This document shows, piece after piece, positions 25,688-34,581 of a stretch of DNA of 64,000 bases (position 1 is its first letter; each line of letters starts with the position of its first letter). Origin of the DNA: an uncultured Synechococcus sp. (GTDB lineage Bacteria > Cyanobacteriota > Cyanobacteriia > Phormidesmidales > Phormidesmidaceae); the NCBI GenBank assembly GCA_937911865.1, contig CALDSK010000236.1, forward strand, positions 1 through 64,000. The letters are read 5' to 3'. The notes below the pieces were generated by a model. That model was given only the letters and a program-made list of their open reading frames with translations. It did no database searches and was not told the origin of the DNA. The position numbers and the translations under genes were made by a program.

Positions 25688-26248
25688 ATGATTTCAAGCA
25701 ACGATTTTCGCACCGGTACCAGCATCGAGATAGATGGCTCCGTATGGCGCGTTGTTGAGTTTTTGCATGTCAAACCTGGCAAAGGCTCTGCTTTTGTACG
25801 AACCAAACTAAAGAATGCTGAAACCGGCAGCAACCTTGAACGTACGTTTAGGGCGGGTGAAATGCTGCCTCAGGCGATTCTAGAAAAAAGAAACAAGCAG
25901 TATACGTACCGAGATGGCGACGAGTACGTCTTCATGGATATGGAAACCTATGAAGAAAGTCGTCTAAGAGAAGAGCAAATCGGCACAGCAGTCAAATATC
26001 TCAAAGAAGAGATGGAAGTCACTGTTCTTACCTGGGAAGAGAAAGTGCTAGAGGTAGAACTCCCTAACTCAGTGACCCTAGAAGTTACCCAAACCGATCC
26101 GGGCGTCAAAGGCGACACGGCGACTGGTGGCACTAAACCTGCCACGGTTGAAACGGGTGCACAGGTCATGGTGCCACTATTTATATCTCAAGGCGAGAAG
26201 ATCAAAATTGATACGCGCAACGATACCTACTTAGGGCGTGAGAGCTAG
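25688..26248 (+). CDS. efp: Elongation factor P
   Basis: 186 aa, the standard length. The KOW-like N-terminal domain contains [17 protein letters not shown], with the Lys at the modification position in PGKG. Two OB domains follow ([15 protein letters not shown] and, near the end, [25 protein letters not shown], the latter given here only as a location). EF-P relieves ribosome stalling at proline stretches. It is followed 107 bp later by accB on the same strand. That efp-accB order is conserved in many cyanobacteria and other bacteria, which supports both calls. Confidence 0.97.
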   Translation: MISSNDFRTGTSIEIDGSVWRVVEFLHVKPGKGSAFVRTKLKNAETGSNLERTFRAGEMLPQAILEKRNKQYTYRDGDEYVFMDMETYEESRLREEQIGTAVKYLKEEMEVTVLTWEEKVLEVELPNSVTLEVTQTDPGVKGDTATGGTKPATVETGAQVMVPLFISQGEKIKIDTRNDTYLGRES

Positions 26249-26355
26249 AAGGAGACGAGGGTTCAACAATCCAGCCTCTCTTTTCAAACACCTTATCTCT
26301 AGCATCCCTTTTCTAACCTCTTTTTCTAAGGCCTCTTAAACATGGAGTTTTACAG

Positions 26356-26862
26356 GTGAATTTCAATGAACTCCGCGAGTTAGTCGCTGCGCTTAACCAG
26401 ACTGATATCGCTGAGCTGATTCTCAAAAATGCTGAGTTCGAGCTGACATTACGTAAGCCTTCAGCCCTTCAGCCTGACGTAGTCGTTAGTTCTGCAGCCA
26501 GTGCGCCAGCGGTACCAGCCGCCGCGCCAATACCTAACGGCGTTGTTCCCCAGACAGCCCCAGCGCCAGCACCAAGCTCGGAGCCTGTATTACCCTCTAC
26601 GCCAGCGGTTGATCCGTCTCTAGTAGAAATTACTGCGCCTATGGTAGGGACGTTTTACCGCTCACCTGCACCGGACGAATCAGCCTTTGTAGAGGTAGGC
26701 GATCGCATCCAATCTGGACAAACCGTCTGTATCATTGAAGCTATGAAGCTGATGAATGAGCTAGAAGCCGAAGTCTCTGGCGAAATCGTCGATATCCTCG
26801 TTGAAAATGCAGAGCCTATAGAATTCGGACAGCCGCTCATGCGAGTGCGCCCACTAAAATAA
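26356..26862 (+). CDS. accB: Biotin carboxyl carrier protein of acetyl-CoA carboxylase
   Basis: 168 aa starting at a GTG (26356), which gives the conserved MNFNELRELVAALNQTDI N terminus. A Pro/Ala-rich linker (about residues 45-88) joins it to the biotinyl domain (90-168). The biotin acceptor is Lys131 in EAMKLMNE. The thumb-containing segment (YRSPAPDESAFVEVG) is present, as in acetyl-CoA carboxylase BCCP. It carries carboxybiotin between AccC and the carboxyltransferase in the first step of fatty-acid synthesis. It is downstream of efp, probably on one transcript. Confidence 0.97.
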   Translation: MNFNELRELVAALNQTDIAELILKNAEFELTLRKPSALQPDVVVSSAASAPAVPAAAPIPNGVVPQTAPAPAPSSEPVLPSTPAVDPSLVEITAPMVGTFYRSPAPDESAFVEVGDRIQSGQTVCIIEAMKLMNELEAEVSGEIVDILVENAEPIEFGQPLMRVRPLK

Positions 26863-27201
26863 AACCGCTTTAGAAAAACCTATCTAGAGGCCTTTTTACC
26901 TAGCCTTCCAATAACCAGCCACTTTAGAGTGTCATGGAGCTCAGTCATTGGTTGATCTGGAATTTGCTATGTTGTAATAGCAGTCAAAGAAGTGCTTAGG
27001 CGCTTTTAACATTGCTGTCAGCTGTGTATATACGGTTTTCTACAGCCAAGTGCCCCCTTTTAATAGAAGAAAAGCGCTAGGCTGCTATCTAATAAGATAG
27101 AAGGCCTGGTACTAAATGATTTATAGTGCTACGGAATCAGCAGAAGTGCGAAAAAGGATAGCGCTGGCGACATAGCCCAAAGTGTACTTAGGAGGAACGT
27201 T
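26863..27201. other. Spacer between accB and the 132-aa gene
   Basis: 339 bp without a gene I can support. The last 15 bases before 27202 include AGGAGG (27191-27196), a strong ribosome-binding site for the next gene. No terminator-like hairpin with a T tract is evident. Confidence 0.7.
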
Positions 27202-27600
27202 ATGACAGAAGGCATGATGAAGAATACCGCCCGTCAGGAGCAGTCCAACTCTACAAGACCTGTTTCCTCTCCTTCTTCAACGTCTAGCCGACTGTATCAC
27301 CGATTAGAAGAAGCCCTACATGCCGGTAGCGAGGTCTGGTTTAGAATGCCTGGCACTCGGCTTGTCGGGATCCCCATCTTTTTAGATGCCGAATATGTAG
27401 AAGTTGTAGACGTTGACGTTGCAGAAGGCTTTGAAGACGACGAACTCCCCGATGAACCCTATCAGCGCACCGTTTGGCTCATTCGCCTAGAAGAAATCAG
27501 CGCCATTTCCTACGCTACCGATCGCTGGAGCAAAGAGCGCTTCGAGCGTCTGCTAGAGCAGTCGCAAAAAGACGACGGCCCAGCAACCGAGCCTCGATAA
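27202..27600 (+). CDS. Conserved hypothetical protein (132 aa)
   Basis: A complete 132-codon frame with a strong AGGAGG ribosome-binding site just upstream. After a Ser/Thr-rich disordered N terminus (about 30 residues) comes a compact beta-rich domain: SEVWFRMPGTRLVGIPIFLD, then acidic DVDVAEGFEDDELPDE, then RTVWLIRLEEISAISYATDRW. This resembles an SH3-like or Sm-like barrel, but I cannot assign the family. It probably belongs to a cyanobacterial conserved group. A clean terminator follows. Function unknown. Confidence 0.8.
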   Translation: MTEGMMKNTARQEQSNSTRPVSSPSSTSSRLYHRLEEALHAGSEVWFRMPGTRLVGIPIFLDAEYVEVVDVDVAEGFEDDELPDEPYQRTVWLIRLEEISAISYATDRWSKERFERLLEQSQKDDGPATEPR

Positions 27601-27634
27601 AATTCAGCCCACAAGTTTCGAACGCCGTGTTTCT

Positions 27635-27667
27635 AACGCCGTATTTCTCAGAGAAATACGGCGTTTT
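27635..27667. terminator. Bidirectional terminator
   Basis: A near-perfect palindrome (27635-27649 with 27651-27665, effective loop TCAGA) followed on the plus strand by TTTTATGTTTTATATT. It separates the convergent 132-aa gene and the iron permease gene. Confidence 0.85.
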
Positions 27668-27708
27668 ATGTTTTATATTGAGGTCTTTCTTTCTCTCTAA
27701 GAAGTTCT

Positions 27709-28635
27709 TTACCTGGCTTCTGAAGCAGCCTGGTTAGATGAGGGCGGAGCCATAACATTCAAGCTACGTAAGTAGCGGCCACCAACCCCAAACAGGAAAC
27801 CTACATAAGCTAAGAGCTGTAAAAGATAAATATGGTCACGATAGCCAAGCAATGTCTTGAGTAAAACGCCAGGAAACTGCTTGTCGGGAAAGAACGCACT
27901 GGTATCCCATAGCTGTGGACCTAAAATGCAGGACTGCTGGCTAATACAAAGATCAAGATCTGGTTTGATAAAGCTAATCGCAGTAAAGGCGGCATCCAGA
28001 TTCTTGAAGACTGACACGACAAGACCAGCCACGATTAGCAAAAGAAAGATGCCCATTGTTTTGAAAAACAATTTAAGGTCAATCTTTACACCAAATTTGA
28101 ATAGTGCAAGACCGATCCCAAAGGCACCTGTAAGCCCTGCGGCTGCACCTAAAACCCCTTCCCAACTCTGCTCAAGGTTGCTAAACAAAAACAGCACTGT
28201 TTCAAATCCCTCGCGTAGCACCGCAATGCAGACTAGGCTAAAAATACTAATATTCGAGCCCTCTGAATCAGCTAAGGCATTTTTTAGCGACCCTTCGACT
28301 TCACCTTTTAGTCCCTTTGCCTGCTGAGTCATCCAAATCAGCATCCAGCTCAACATAACAATGGCGACACTGCCGAACAAAACACCCAATAGAGGTTTCA
28401 GTAGCCCCTGAAGGGCTGGCATGGCGTACTGAACCCGGCTCAGAGTCAGACTCAAAAATAAGCCAATTAATACACTGCCGGCAATCCCAGCAGCCACACC
28501 AGCATAAACCCACTTATTCAGCTCACTTCGATTGGCCTTGTTCAAACAAGCCAGTACAATCCCTACGACTAAGGCGGCTTCCACGCCCTCACGCAGCGTA
28601 ATCACAAAAGTAGGAACCGAGAGAGAGAAATCCAT
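27709..28635 (-). CDS. FTR1-family high-affinity iron permease
   Basis: 308 aa with seven predicted membrane helices. Both REGxE iron-binding motifs are present: REGVE (residues 15-19, TM1) and REGFE (141-145, TM4). This is the EfeU/Ftr1 layout. A soluble loop near residue 228-262 contains two cysteines (DLCISQQSCILG), typical of the cyanobacterial/algal branch. It imports ferric iron across the inner membrane, usually with a partner ferroxidase or EfeO-like protein; none is adjacent. The gene lies 34 bp downstream of a non-haem iron oxygenase on the same strand, so co-transcription is likely. Confidence 0.93.
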   Translation of the reverse strand: MDFSLSVPTFVITLREGVEAALVVGIVLACLNKANRSELNKWVYAGVAAGIAGSVLIGLFLSLTLSRVQYAMPALQGLLKPLLGVLFGSVAIVMLSWMLIWMTQQAKGLKGEVEGSLKNALADSEGSNISIFSLVCIAVLREGFETVLFLFSNLEQSWEGVLGAAAGLTGAFGIGLALFKFGVKIDLKLFFKTMGIFLLLIVAGLVVSVFKNLDAAFTAISFIKPDLDLCISQQSCILGPQLWDTSAFFPDKQFPGVLLKTLLGYRDHIYLLQLLAYVGFLFGVGGRYLRSLNVMAPPSSNQAASEAR

Positions 28636-28669
28636 GAAACAGCGAAGGAATGGAGTACCTACAATTATG

Positions 28670-29629
28670 TCAGCTCAGCCCAATCTCCTTCAACCGCTGC
28701 TGTAAATACTCGCCCGCAGTCTGTGCCGGAAACATCGGACTACCGCCTGTCTGTTCAACACAATTCGGTAGCGGCGTGAGGTCAAACTCAGGGCGAGGAT
28801 GAACGAAATAAGGCATAGAAAAGCGGCGCGAGCTCCGCTGAGCTATCGGTTCGCGGCTACTGCTGGAATTGATGACTCGGTGTGTCGTGCTCCGAAGAAG
28901 ACCATTGCTCAAGGCCTGAAGCATATCGCCAGTATCTACAATAATTTGACCAGGCAGCGTTTTCACAGGTAGCCACTCACCCTGACGGGTCAACAGTTCA
29001 AGTCCAGGGGAGGTTGCTTCGCACAGAAGCGTGATTAGATTGATGTCTTCGTGGGGCGCAGCCCTTTGGCTAGCAGGCTCTACGTCCTCTGGAACGGGCG
29101 GATAGTGAATGACGCGCAAAATGGTTTGCCCTTCGGCCACCTGGGTAGAGAAAAAGTCTGTAGGCTGCTGTAAATATTGAGCACAGGCTTGCATTAAGGT
29201 ATGAGCGCAGGCTTCTAGCTGCTCAAACAAGGTGGCCATAACTGGCCGAAACTGAGGAACCTCTCTGGGCCACAGATTATCGGGATAGCTCACCGGATGA
29301 GCGGGAAGCCGTTCGCGGCCGAGATGCCAAAACTCTTTCAGGTCAGGAGCGGTGCTATCTTTTGCATGTTCCTTGCCAAAGCAGGTAAACCCCCGCTGGC
29401 CTTTTAGCGCGTCAATTTCATATCGCTTTTTAGTCTCCTCTGGCAGTGCGAAAAAGGCTTCGGCCGCGCCATAGGCTGCGTTAATAATCGTTTGTTCTAC
29501 GCCATGGTTAACTAACGCGAAAAACCCGTATTCAGCAAGCGCGTTGCCAAAACCTTCAACAAAATCATCTGGGCACTCACCGTGAGTAAACGTTTCTAAA
29601 TCGAGGATAGGAATCGTTTTAGCAGTCAT
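28670..29629 (-). CDS. Isopenicillin-N-synthase-like Fe(II)/2-oxoglutarate oxygenase
   Basis: 319 aa, a single DIOX_N plus 2OG-FeII_Oxy protein. The Fe(II) facial triad is His193 and Asp195 (PHEDIN) with His250 (TTHRV). The 2-oxoglutarate carboxylate site is Arg269-x-Ser271 (RFS). The N-terminal region reads IPILDLETF and GFFALVNHGV, typical of the IPNS-like superfamily of plants and bacteria. The substrate cannot be told from sequence; relatives act on amino acids, hormones or secondary metabolites. It precedes the FTR1 iron permease gene on the same strand. Confidence 0.9.
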   Translation of the reverse strand: MTAKTIPILDLETFTHGECPDDFVEGFGNALAEYGFFALVNHGVEQTIINAAYGAAEAFFALPEETKKRYEIDALKGQRGFTCFGKEHAKDSTAPDLKEFWHLGRERLPAHPVSYPDNLWPREVPQFRPVMATLFEQLEACAHTLMQACAQYLQQPTDFFSTQVAEGQTILRVIHYPPVPEDVEPASQRAAPHEDINLITLLCEATSPGLELLTRQGEWLPVKTLPGQIIVDTGDMLQALSNGLLRSTTHRVINSSSSREPIAQRSSRRFSMPYFVHPRPEFDLTPLPNCVEQTGGSPMFPAQTAGEYLQQRLKEIGLS

Positions 29630-30022
29630 GGCCGTAGCGTTTTACTTTTTTCACTCACCTCAGGAAAAGTCATAGTAACAGCTCTGAGAAGCGAGAATTG
29701 ACGGCTGGGATACATCTTTTTTGTTACAAAAGATACGTTTTGAGGGCAAATACCGATGAACCTATCAGCCTCGCTTGCTTGTCATCATTAGAGAAACGGG
29801 CGGTTATAGAAACGAGTGGTTGCCGACAGCGGAGTATCCAAAGGACCGGAGGTGAAATTCAAGCCAACGACAGCAAGCGTGTTCACTGAAGCGGTAGAAT
29901 TTACAAAGGTTCATATATCTTTAGCTTCTTGTGCTGCTGGGACGCTTCGGCTTTGAGCGTTTCTATCGGCGAAACTAGAAGAATGTACGGGGCAAGGCGG
30001 CTAACTTTTTAACGGCGATTGA
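29630..30022. other. Spacer between the oxygenase and a secreted-protein gene
   Basis: 393 bp. A 63-codon plus-strand frame (29698-29889) has no composition or motif that makes it credible. There are small inverted repeats such as ACGCT/AGCGT near 29942-29960 but no terminator. The right part holds the promoter of the next gene. Confidence 0.6.
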
Positions 30023-30421
30023 ATGGCTTTCTTAAAATCTCTGTTCGTTGATAAATTTTTATCGGTTTGGTGGGCAGTCGTCACGCTGCTGTTGGCGCTG
30101 CCGTTTGCCGTCTGGCTATTCAATGTTGCCGCGGCTCCTGCGCAGGCTAATAACTGCCGAACCTTTACAGGGCATCAGGTTTGTATTCAAGACATTCGTC
30201 GCAGTGCTAAAAGCTACTGGGAATATCGCACAGTCGTCAGCATTGACGATGTCAAGCAGCCACTAGAACTGTACAACTGCCGCGATCGCACGCGCATTCT
30301 TGCCAGTGACGGTACCATTGTGCCTTTTCTTACTGGAAAAACGGGCGATTGGGTGTGCAGTCTCACCACCCCGACTCGATCGAAGCGAATTAGAGAACGA
30401 GGCGAAATTACTATCCGCTAA
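30023..30421 (+). CDS. Hypothetical secreted protein (132 aa)
   Basis: 132 aa. An N-terminal hydrophobic segment (VVTLLLALPFAVWLFNVAAAP, about residues 19-39) ending AQANN looks like a signal peptide or anchor. The remaining 90 residues form a small domain with four cysteines (in NNCRTF, HQVCIQD, YNCRDR and WVCSL), which could make two disulfides outside the cytoplasm. It has no catalytic motif. It resembles small exported cyanobacterial proteins of unknown function. It is convergent with the ligase gene, 36 bp apart. Confidence 0.78.
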   Translation: MAFLKSLFVDKFLSVWWAVVTLLLALPFAVWLFNVAAAPAQANNCRTFTGHQVCIQDIRRSAKSYWEYRTVVSIDDVKQPLELYNCRDRTRILASDGTIVPFLTGKTGDWVCSLTTPTRSKRIRERGEITIR

Positions 30422-30457
30422 AGGTCGCTGCTAAAAGCGGCTATGAAAAGCGATTCG

Positions 30458-32125
30458 TCAGCTAGAGACCACCGGCTCATTTCGAGCGGCCAAAAGCGCC
30501 AGCGCACTCTCTAACGTGTCGGCCTCCTCCACGGGCTTATCCGTCCGCCAGCGCAAAATTCTTGGGAAGCGCACTGCAACGCCAGACTTATGCCGCTTCG
30601 ACTCAGCAATACCCTCAAAGCCAATCTCAAAGACATGCGACGGGGCGACAGATCGCACCGGGCCAAATTTCTCGATAGTGTGACGACGAATCCATCGGTC
30701 TAGTTTTTCAATCTCGGCATTATCCAATCCTGAATAAGCCTTGGTAAAGGGCACTAGCATCCTGTTCTCTCCCTGACCTTGCCACAGCGCAAACGTATAG
30801 TCCGTAAAGAGATTCGCCCTTTTACCCGATCCGGCTTGGGCGTAAATCATCACCGCATCTAGTGTCATCGGATCAACTTTGTGCTTCCACCAGTAGCCTC
30901 GCTTGCGGCCTACCAGGTATAGGCTGTCTTTCGCCTTTAGCATCAGACCTTCAGAGCCGTATTCTCTAGATCGCGATCGCCACTTCTCCAAATCTTCAAA
31001 GGTCTCAAACGGCAGCGGCTGCGCATAGCTGATAAACGCATTGGGATGCGTATCGATCACACCTACTAGGGCTGCACGGCGCTCTGACAAAGGCTGCGAT
31101 CGCACATCTTCGCCATCTATTTCCAGAAGATCGTAGGCAATAAAATGAACTGGATTTTCGGCCATTAGCTTCTTGCTAACCTTTTTTCGGCCTAGCCGCT
31201 TCTGCAAAAAGTTAAAATCCAACGGTCTATTACCGTCCCAGCAAACAATTTCTCCATCTAATACCGTGCCATCCGGCATCTCTCCAACCGCCGACTCAAA
31301 TTCAGGAAACTGATGGGTAATCAAGTCCTCTCCTCGCGACCAGGTAAACAGCTGCCGATCGCGATAAATCAGCTGCGCTCGAATCCCATCCCACTTCCAC
31401 TCTGCCTGCCAGTTATTAGCTGTAGTTGCCGTTAACTCATCGGCAAACTTCTCCACATCAATCGGAGAAGCCAAAAAGAATGGATAGGGCCGACTTGGAC
31501 TCGCGTCGGCCTCATCTGAATCAATCAGCGACCGATAAAAATCGCCCGTTGTCTCAATATCACCCATCAAACGATGAGCCAGCACCGCCTCTGTTAAGCC
31601 ATATTCAGCCGCCAGCGCTTTAATCACCAGCTTGGTGCTTGCACCCACCCGAAACGCACCCGTCAGCACCTTGTTCAGCACAAAAATTTCGTCATCTTGC
31701 AAATTGGCCCACCAGTCCACCACGAGTCGCTTTAGCTTTTCTGGATCCTGCTTCTCCAAGTTTTTCACCTGAGGAATGACGCTTTCTAGCCACGCATGCA
31801 GAGGCATATTACTATTTGCCGTAGAAGCACCCGTGGCTTCTACAGGCGTGTCACGTAGCAGCAGCGCGATCGTTTCAGCCGTATCCCCAACGTGAGCAGC
31901 ACTCTCTTCAAACAGCCACTCTGGCAGATCAGAAATCTGTAAAAAAATCTCTCGTAACACCCGCGAAGTAATCAGCCGCTTACGCGTTTTTCCCATTAGC
32001 AAATAGAGCGCCCACACCGCATTTTCGGGTCGCTCATCATGAAAATATTGCTGCAAAGCCTTGACTTTTTCATTAGTCGATGTTGTTGCATCTACCGATT
32101 GAAACAGGGCCGTAAATCGTCTCAT
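30458..32125 (-). CDS. ATP-dependent DNA ligase
   Basis: 555 aa. An N-terminal alpha-helical DNA-binding domain (about residues 1-200) is followed by the nucleotidyltransferase core, with the adenylated Lys244 in motif I (EWKWDGIRAQ). Motif III (AYDLLEIDGED), motif IV (GSEGLMLKAK) and motif V (YWWKHKVDP) follow, then an OB-fold. This is a free-standing bacterial LigB/LigC-like ligase, additional to the NAD-dependent LigA that all bacteria need. In many bacteria such ligases sit beside an exonuclease, an Lhr helicase and a phosphoesterase; none of these neighbours is here, so its repair partner is elsewhere or absent. Confidence 0.93.
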   Translation of the reverse strand: MRRFTALFQSVDATTSTNEKVKALQQYFHDERPENAVWALYLLMGKTRKRLITSRVLREIFLQISDLPEWLFEESAAHVGDTAETIALLLRDTPVEATGASTANSNMPLHAWLESVIPQVKNLEKQDPEKLKRLVVDWWANLQDDEIFVLNKVLTGAFRVGASTKLVIKALAAEYGLTEAVLAHRLMGDIETTGDFYRSLIDSDEADASPSRPYPFFLASPIDVEKFADELTATTANNWQAEWKWDGIRAQLIYRDRQLFTWSRGEDLITHQFPEFESAVGEMPDGTVLDGEIVCWDGNRPLDFNFLQKRLGRKKVSKKLMAENPVHFIAYDLLEIDGEDVRSQPLSERRAALVGVIDTHPNAFISYAQPLPFETFEDLEKWRSRSREYGSEGLMLKAKDSLYLVGRKRGYWWKHKVDPMTLDAVMIYAQAGSGKRANLFTDYTFALWQGQGENRMLVPFTKAYSGLDNAEIEKLDRWIRRHTIEKFGPVRSVAPSHVFEIGFEGIAESKRHKSGVAVRFPRILRWRTDKPVEEADTLESALALLAARNEPVVSS

Positions 32126-32250
32126 ATGCTTTGGGTTTGGTAGATTGAGCCATTCATTAAATCATTCACAAGCATTTACAAAACTGGAGGGGACACCCTT
32201 TAAGATGTTAAAGTTCGCAACATTTTGATATATCCAGATTAATTGTATTT

Positions 32251-33297
32251 ATGGGGCCATCGAAATCTTCTGACGCTAACTCGGCTAAAAAAGGTGCGAC
32301 TCCAAAGTCTGCTATGAAAAAAGCAAATGCAAAAGCCAGCAGTGCTGACAAATCATCTAAAAAGCAGATCGAGGAGTTACCTAGCAAAGAGAACGAACTG
32401 ACTAATGACACTGGCGTAGACGTCAATGCTGGGTCAGATAGTGGTACTGCTGATACAGTTGATACATTGACTTCAGAAAAATCATCGGATCTATCTGGCA
32501 ATCTATCTGGCAGAGCGCTATCCGATCAGGCGCTGTCTGGCCAAAAAGAGGCGAGCAAGCCCAGCTATAAAAAAAGTAAAGCAAAGCTAGTTGGCAGACC
32601 TAGCACGCGAACAGTCACTAAGCGCAAGTCTCAAGCTCAAAGCAATCCTGCAACAGAGCCAGAAAGCCTAGCTTTTTCAGAGGCCCTTCTAGAGGTAGAC
32701 TCGCCCAGCGCTAACGCCGCCGAAAAGGCAGCTCCGCCAATGATTGATTCCCAGACAAGTAAGCCTACTGCCCCTTCTTTTGGCCTGTCGACAAGCCAAT
32801 TACCTGTGAATCAAAGTAGCGATCGCATTGCCATCTTTATCGATGGATCCAACCTGTTTTACGCGGCCTCCCACCTCAATATAGAAGTGGACTATCGCCG
32901 CTTACTATCCTCTTTAGTTAGAGGTCGCAGGCTGCTGCGCGCTTATTTCTACACAGGGGTTGATCCGCAAAATGAAAAGCAGCGCGGCTTTTTGCTGTGG
33001 CTCAACCGTCACGGCCACCGAGTTGTCAGCAAGGAATTGACGCACCTGCCTGACGGCTCTCGTAAGGCCAACATGCACGTAGAAATGGCCGTGGATATGA
33101 TGCGCATTGCAGAATACTGTCCCAACATTACGCTGCTCGGGGGCGATGGGAATTTGGCCTATGCGCTGCAAGTGTTAAGCCAGCGTGGCACGTTTATTGA
33201 AGTGGTTAGCCTGCAGTCGATGACGAGTGATAGCTTAATTGACCTCGCAGATTCCTACACGGACTTAGCAGATTTGCGAGACAACATTAAACGCTAA
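32251..33297 (+). CDS. LabA/DUF88-like NYN domain protein with a long charged N-terminal tail
   Basis: 348 aa. The first 185 residues are low complexity, rich in Lys, Ser, Ala and Asp, and predicted disordered. Residues about 190-335 form a NYN (PIN-like) domain: IAIFIDGSNLFYAASHLNIE, then AYFYTG, MHVEMAVDMMRIAE, and LLGGDGNLAYALQVL. This is the LabA/LalA family; LabA was first described in circadian output of Synechococcus elongatus. The acidic site usually reads (S)GDxD, but here it is GGDGN, with Asn replacing one acidic residue, so nuclease activity may be lost or altered. The gene ends before a strong terminator. Confidence 0.85.
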   Translation: MGPSKSSDANSAKKGATPKSAMKKANAKASSADKSSKKQIEELPSKENELTNDTGVDVNAGSDSGTADTVDTLTSEKSSDLSGNLSGRALSDQALSGQKEASKPSYKKSKAKLVGRPSTRTVTKRKSQAQSNPATEPESLAFSEALLEVDSPSANAAEKAAPPMIDSQTSKPTAPSFGLSTSQLPVNQSSDRIAIFIDGSNLFYAASHLNIEVDYRRLLSSLVRGRRLLRAYFYTGVDPQNEKQRGFLLWLNRHGHRVVSKELTHLPDGSRKANMHVEMAVDMMRIAEYCPNITLLGGDGNLAYALQVLSQRGTFIEVVSLQSMTSDSLIDLADSYTDLADLRDNIKR

Positions 33298-33376
33298 CGC
33301 TTTAGGCGCCGCATCAGATTAATCAAGAGCCATCTCTCCCGTCAGAAAGAGACGCCTTAGAGACGCCTTTCTAAAA

Positions 33377-33420
33377 CTTAAAAGCCCTTGTTCAGAGCGT
33401 TCTGAACAAGGGCTTTTAAG
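33377..33420. terminator. Bidirectional terminator
   Basis: A perfect 20-bp stem (33377-33396 with 33401-33420) and a GCGT loop, with A/T-rich flanks. It separates the NYN gene from the convergent secreted-protein gene. A second copy of AAGGGCTTTTAAGT follows at 33426-33439, a small duplication of one arm. Confidence 0.92.
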
Positions 33421-33486
33421 TAACAAAGGGCTTTTAAGTTCTCAAGTTTTCGCTTAGGACCCTTAGCCTAATTTTTAGCTTGAGCG

Positions 33487-34011
33487 CTACTTAGCCGACT
33501 TCTTACGCTCTACTCGGGCCACTGCCAAACAAGCGGCTGCGATCACAACCCCACCTGCAGCCGCCCAAGGCGAACTCGCATAGTGAATGTCACTGCCACC
33601 GCGGTCAATCACACCGCCACTCGCCATCAGGTTTTCATCAATCCCCTCTTCGGTCACGGGAATGGTCAAAATGTCTTGATGGCCTGCTCGCTCAATGTTT
33701 ACTTCCCAATCACCGCTGATCGCTTCGTCAGGCGCAAAAGTAAATCGACCCTGGCTATCTGTGACACCGGTCACCCGAGCTCGAAAAGGTTGATCGGGCG
33801 CGTAAACGCTAACCTTAGCACCTTTAAGCGGCTCGCCGTTGCCAAAGGTCGTTCTCAGCTCAAGGCTCTCTTCAGCCGATTGATCGTTTAAAAAATAATT
33901 GGTCTGGACCTGATGCGCCATCACCTTAGTAGGCAATGCGGCTAAACCAACCGCCGCCAGCATCAAAAGTTTACTTGAGAAGCGTGTGTTGTGGAGGAGT
34001 GTCTGTTTCAT
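33487..34011 (-). CDS. Exported protein with a carboxypeptidase-regulatory-like domain
   Basis: 174 aa. A signal peptide (KLLMLAAVGLAALPTKVMAH) precedes a beta-sandwich domain (about residues 45-120, EPLKGAKVSVYAPDQPF, VTDSQGRFTFAPDE). A single C-terminal membrane helix (WAAAGGVVIAAACLAVA) and a basic tail (RVERKKSAK) follow. The layout resembles cyanobacterial proteins seen beside nickel or cobalt ECF transporters (DUF4198 or NikL-like), but no CbiM/NikM partner is present here. The start after the signal, MAHQVQTNYF, exposes a His that could bind metal, which is speculation. Confidence 0.78.
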   Translation of the reverse strand: MKQTLLHNTRFSSKLLMLAAVGLAALPTKVMAHQVQTNYFLNDQSAEESLELRTTFGNGEPLKGAKVSVYAPDQPFRARVTGVTDSQGRFTFAPDEAISGDWEVNIERAGHQDILTIPVTEEGIDENLMASGGVIDRGGSDIHYASSPWAAAGGVVIAAACLAVARVERKKSAK

Positions 34012-34308
34012 AGAATTGCCCGCTTTTGGGAACGCGTCAAAACGCTTAAAAAGGTTAGCTTTTATTAAAGCTTGGAGGTTTTCAACAACAATAGGTTTTT
34101 AGCAAAAATTCTCGAACGTATCCTAATGAGCGCGACCTAAATTAGGATTGCCCAATAGTGACTCAGACCTAACAAGGCCGCTCGATATTGGTAGCTCGAC
34201 TTATAGTATGCCTCTCTGTTGATTATACGCAGTAGTCGCAGGCCAATCAGAGAACTGGCCTCGCGAGCAAAAAGTTAATCGGCAGGCAAGGCTAACCGGC
34301 AGGCAAAT

Positions 34309-34581
34309 TTAATCGACAGGCAAGTCAGCCAAGTCCTTTGCATCCCATTTCAGAACAGAGGCTTCAATGCCTTCTGTTTGCTTACGCTTTGAGTCAGCCT
34401 CAAACCAGGCAATGATTTGCTCGTTGTTCAAAGCCTCTACCGTCGTACCAATATCTTTAGCAATGTAAAGCAGCAGCTTTCCAGTAGAGAGCGTTAGCCG
34501 CGTTAGAAACTTTTCAGGCGTTGTCAGCAAAGCCGCGTCGACCGCAGCAGATTCTTCTTCAGTTAGAAATTGTAACGTCAT
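34309..34581 (-). CDS. Small conserved protein coupled to sufR (90 aa)
   Basis: About 90 aa from the ATG at 34581, whose ATGA overlaps the sufR stop, so translation is coupled. An in-frame start ten codons upstream also exists but lies inside sufR. The product is soluble and Glu/Asp/Leu-rich (MTLQFLTEEESAAVDAALLT, FLTRLTLSTGKLL, VLKWDAKDLADLPVD), with no Cys and no DNA-binding motif. Its consistent size and coupling suggest it helps in the SufR system or in Fe-S regulation. That is inference from position only; I do not recognise the family. Confidence 0.8.
   Translation of the reverse strand: MTLQFLTEEESAAVDAALLTTPEKFLTRLTLSTGKLLLYIAKDIGTTVEALNNEQIIAWFEADSKRKQTEGIEASVLKWDAKDLADLPVD

Noticed and set aside
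29698..29889. Plus-strand 63-codon frame
   Set aside because: No conserved-looking segment, no ribosome-binding site, and it lies in a promoter spacer.
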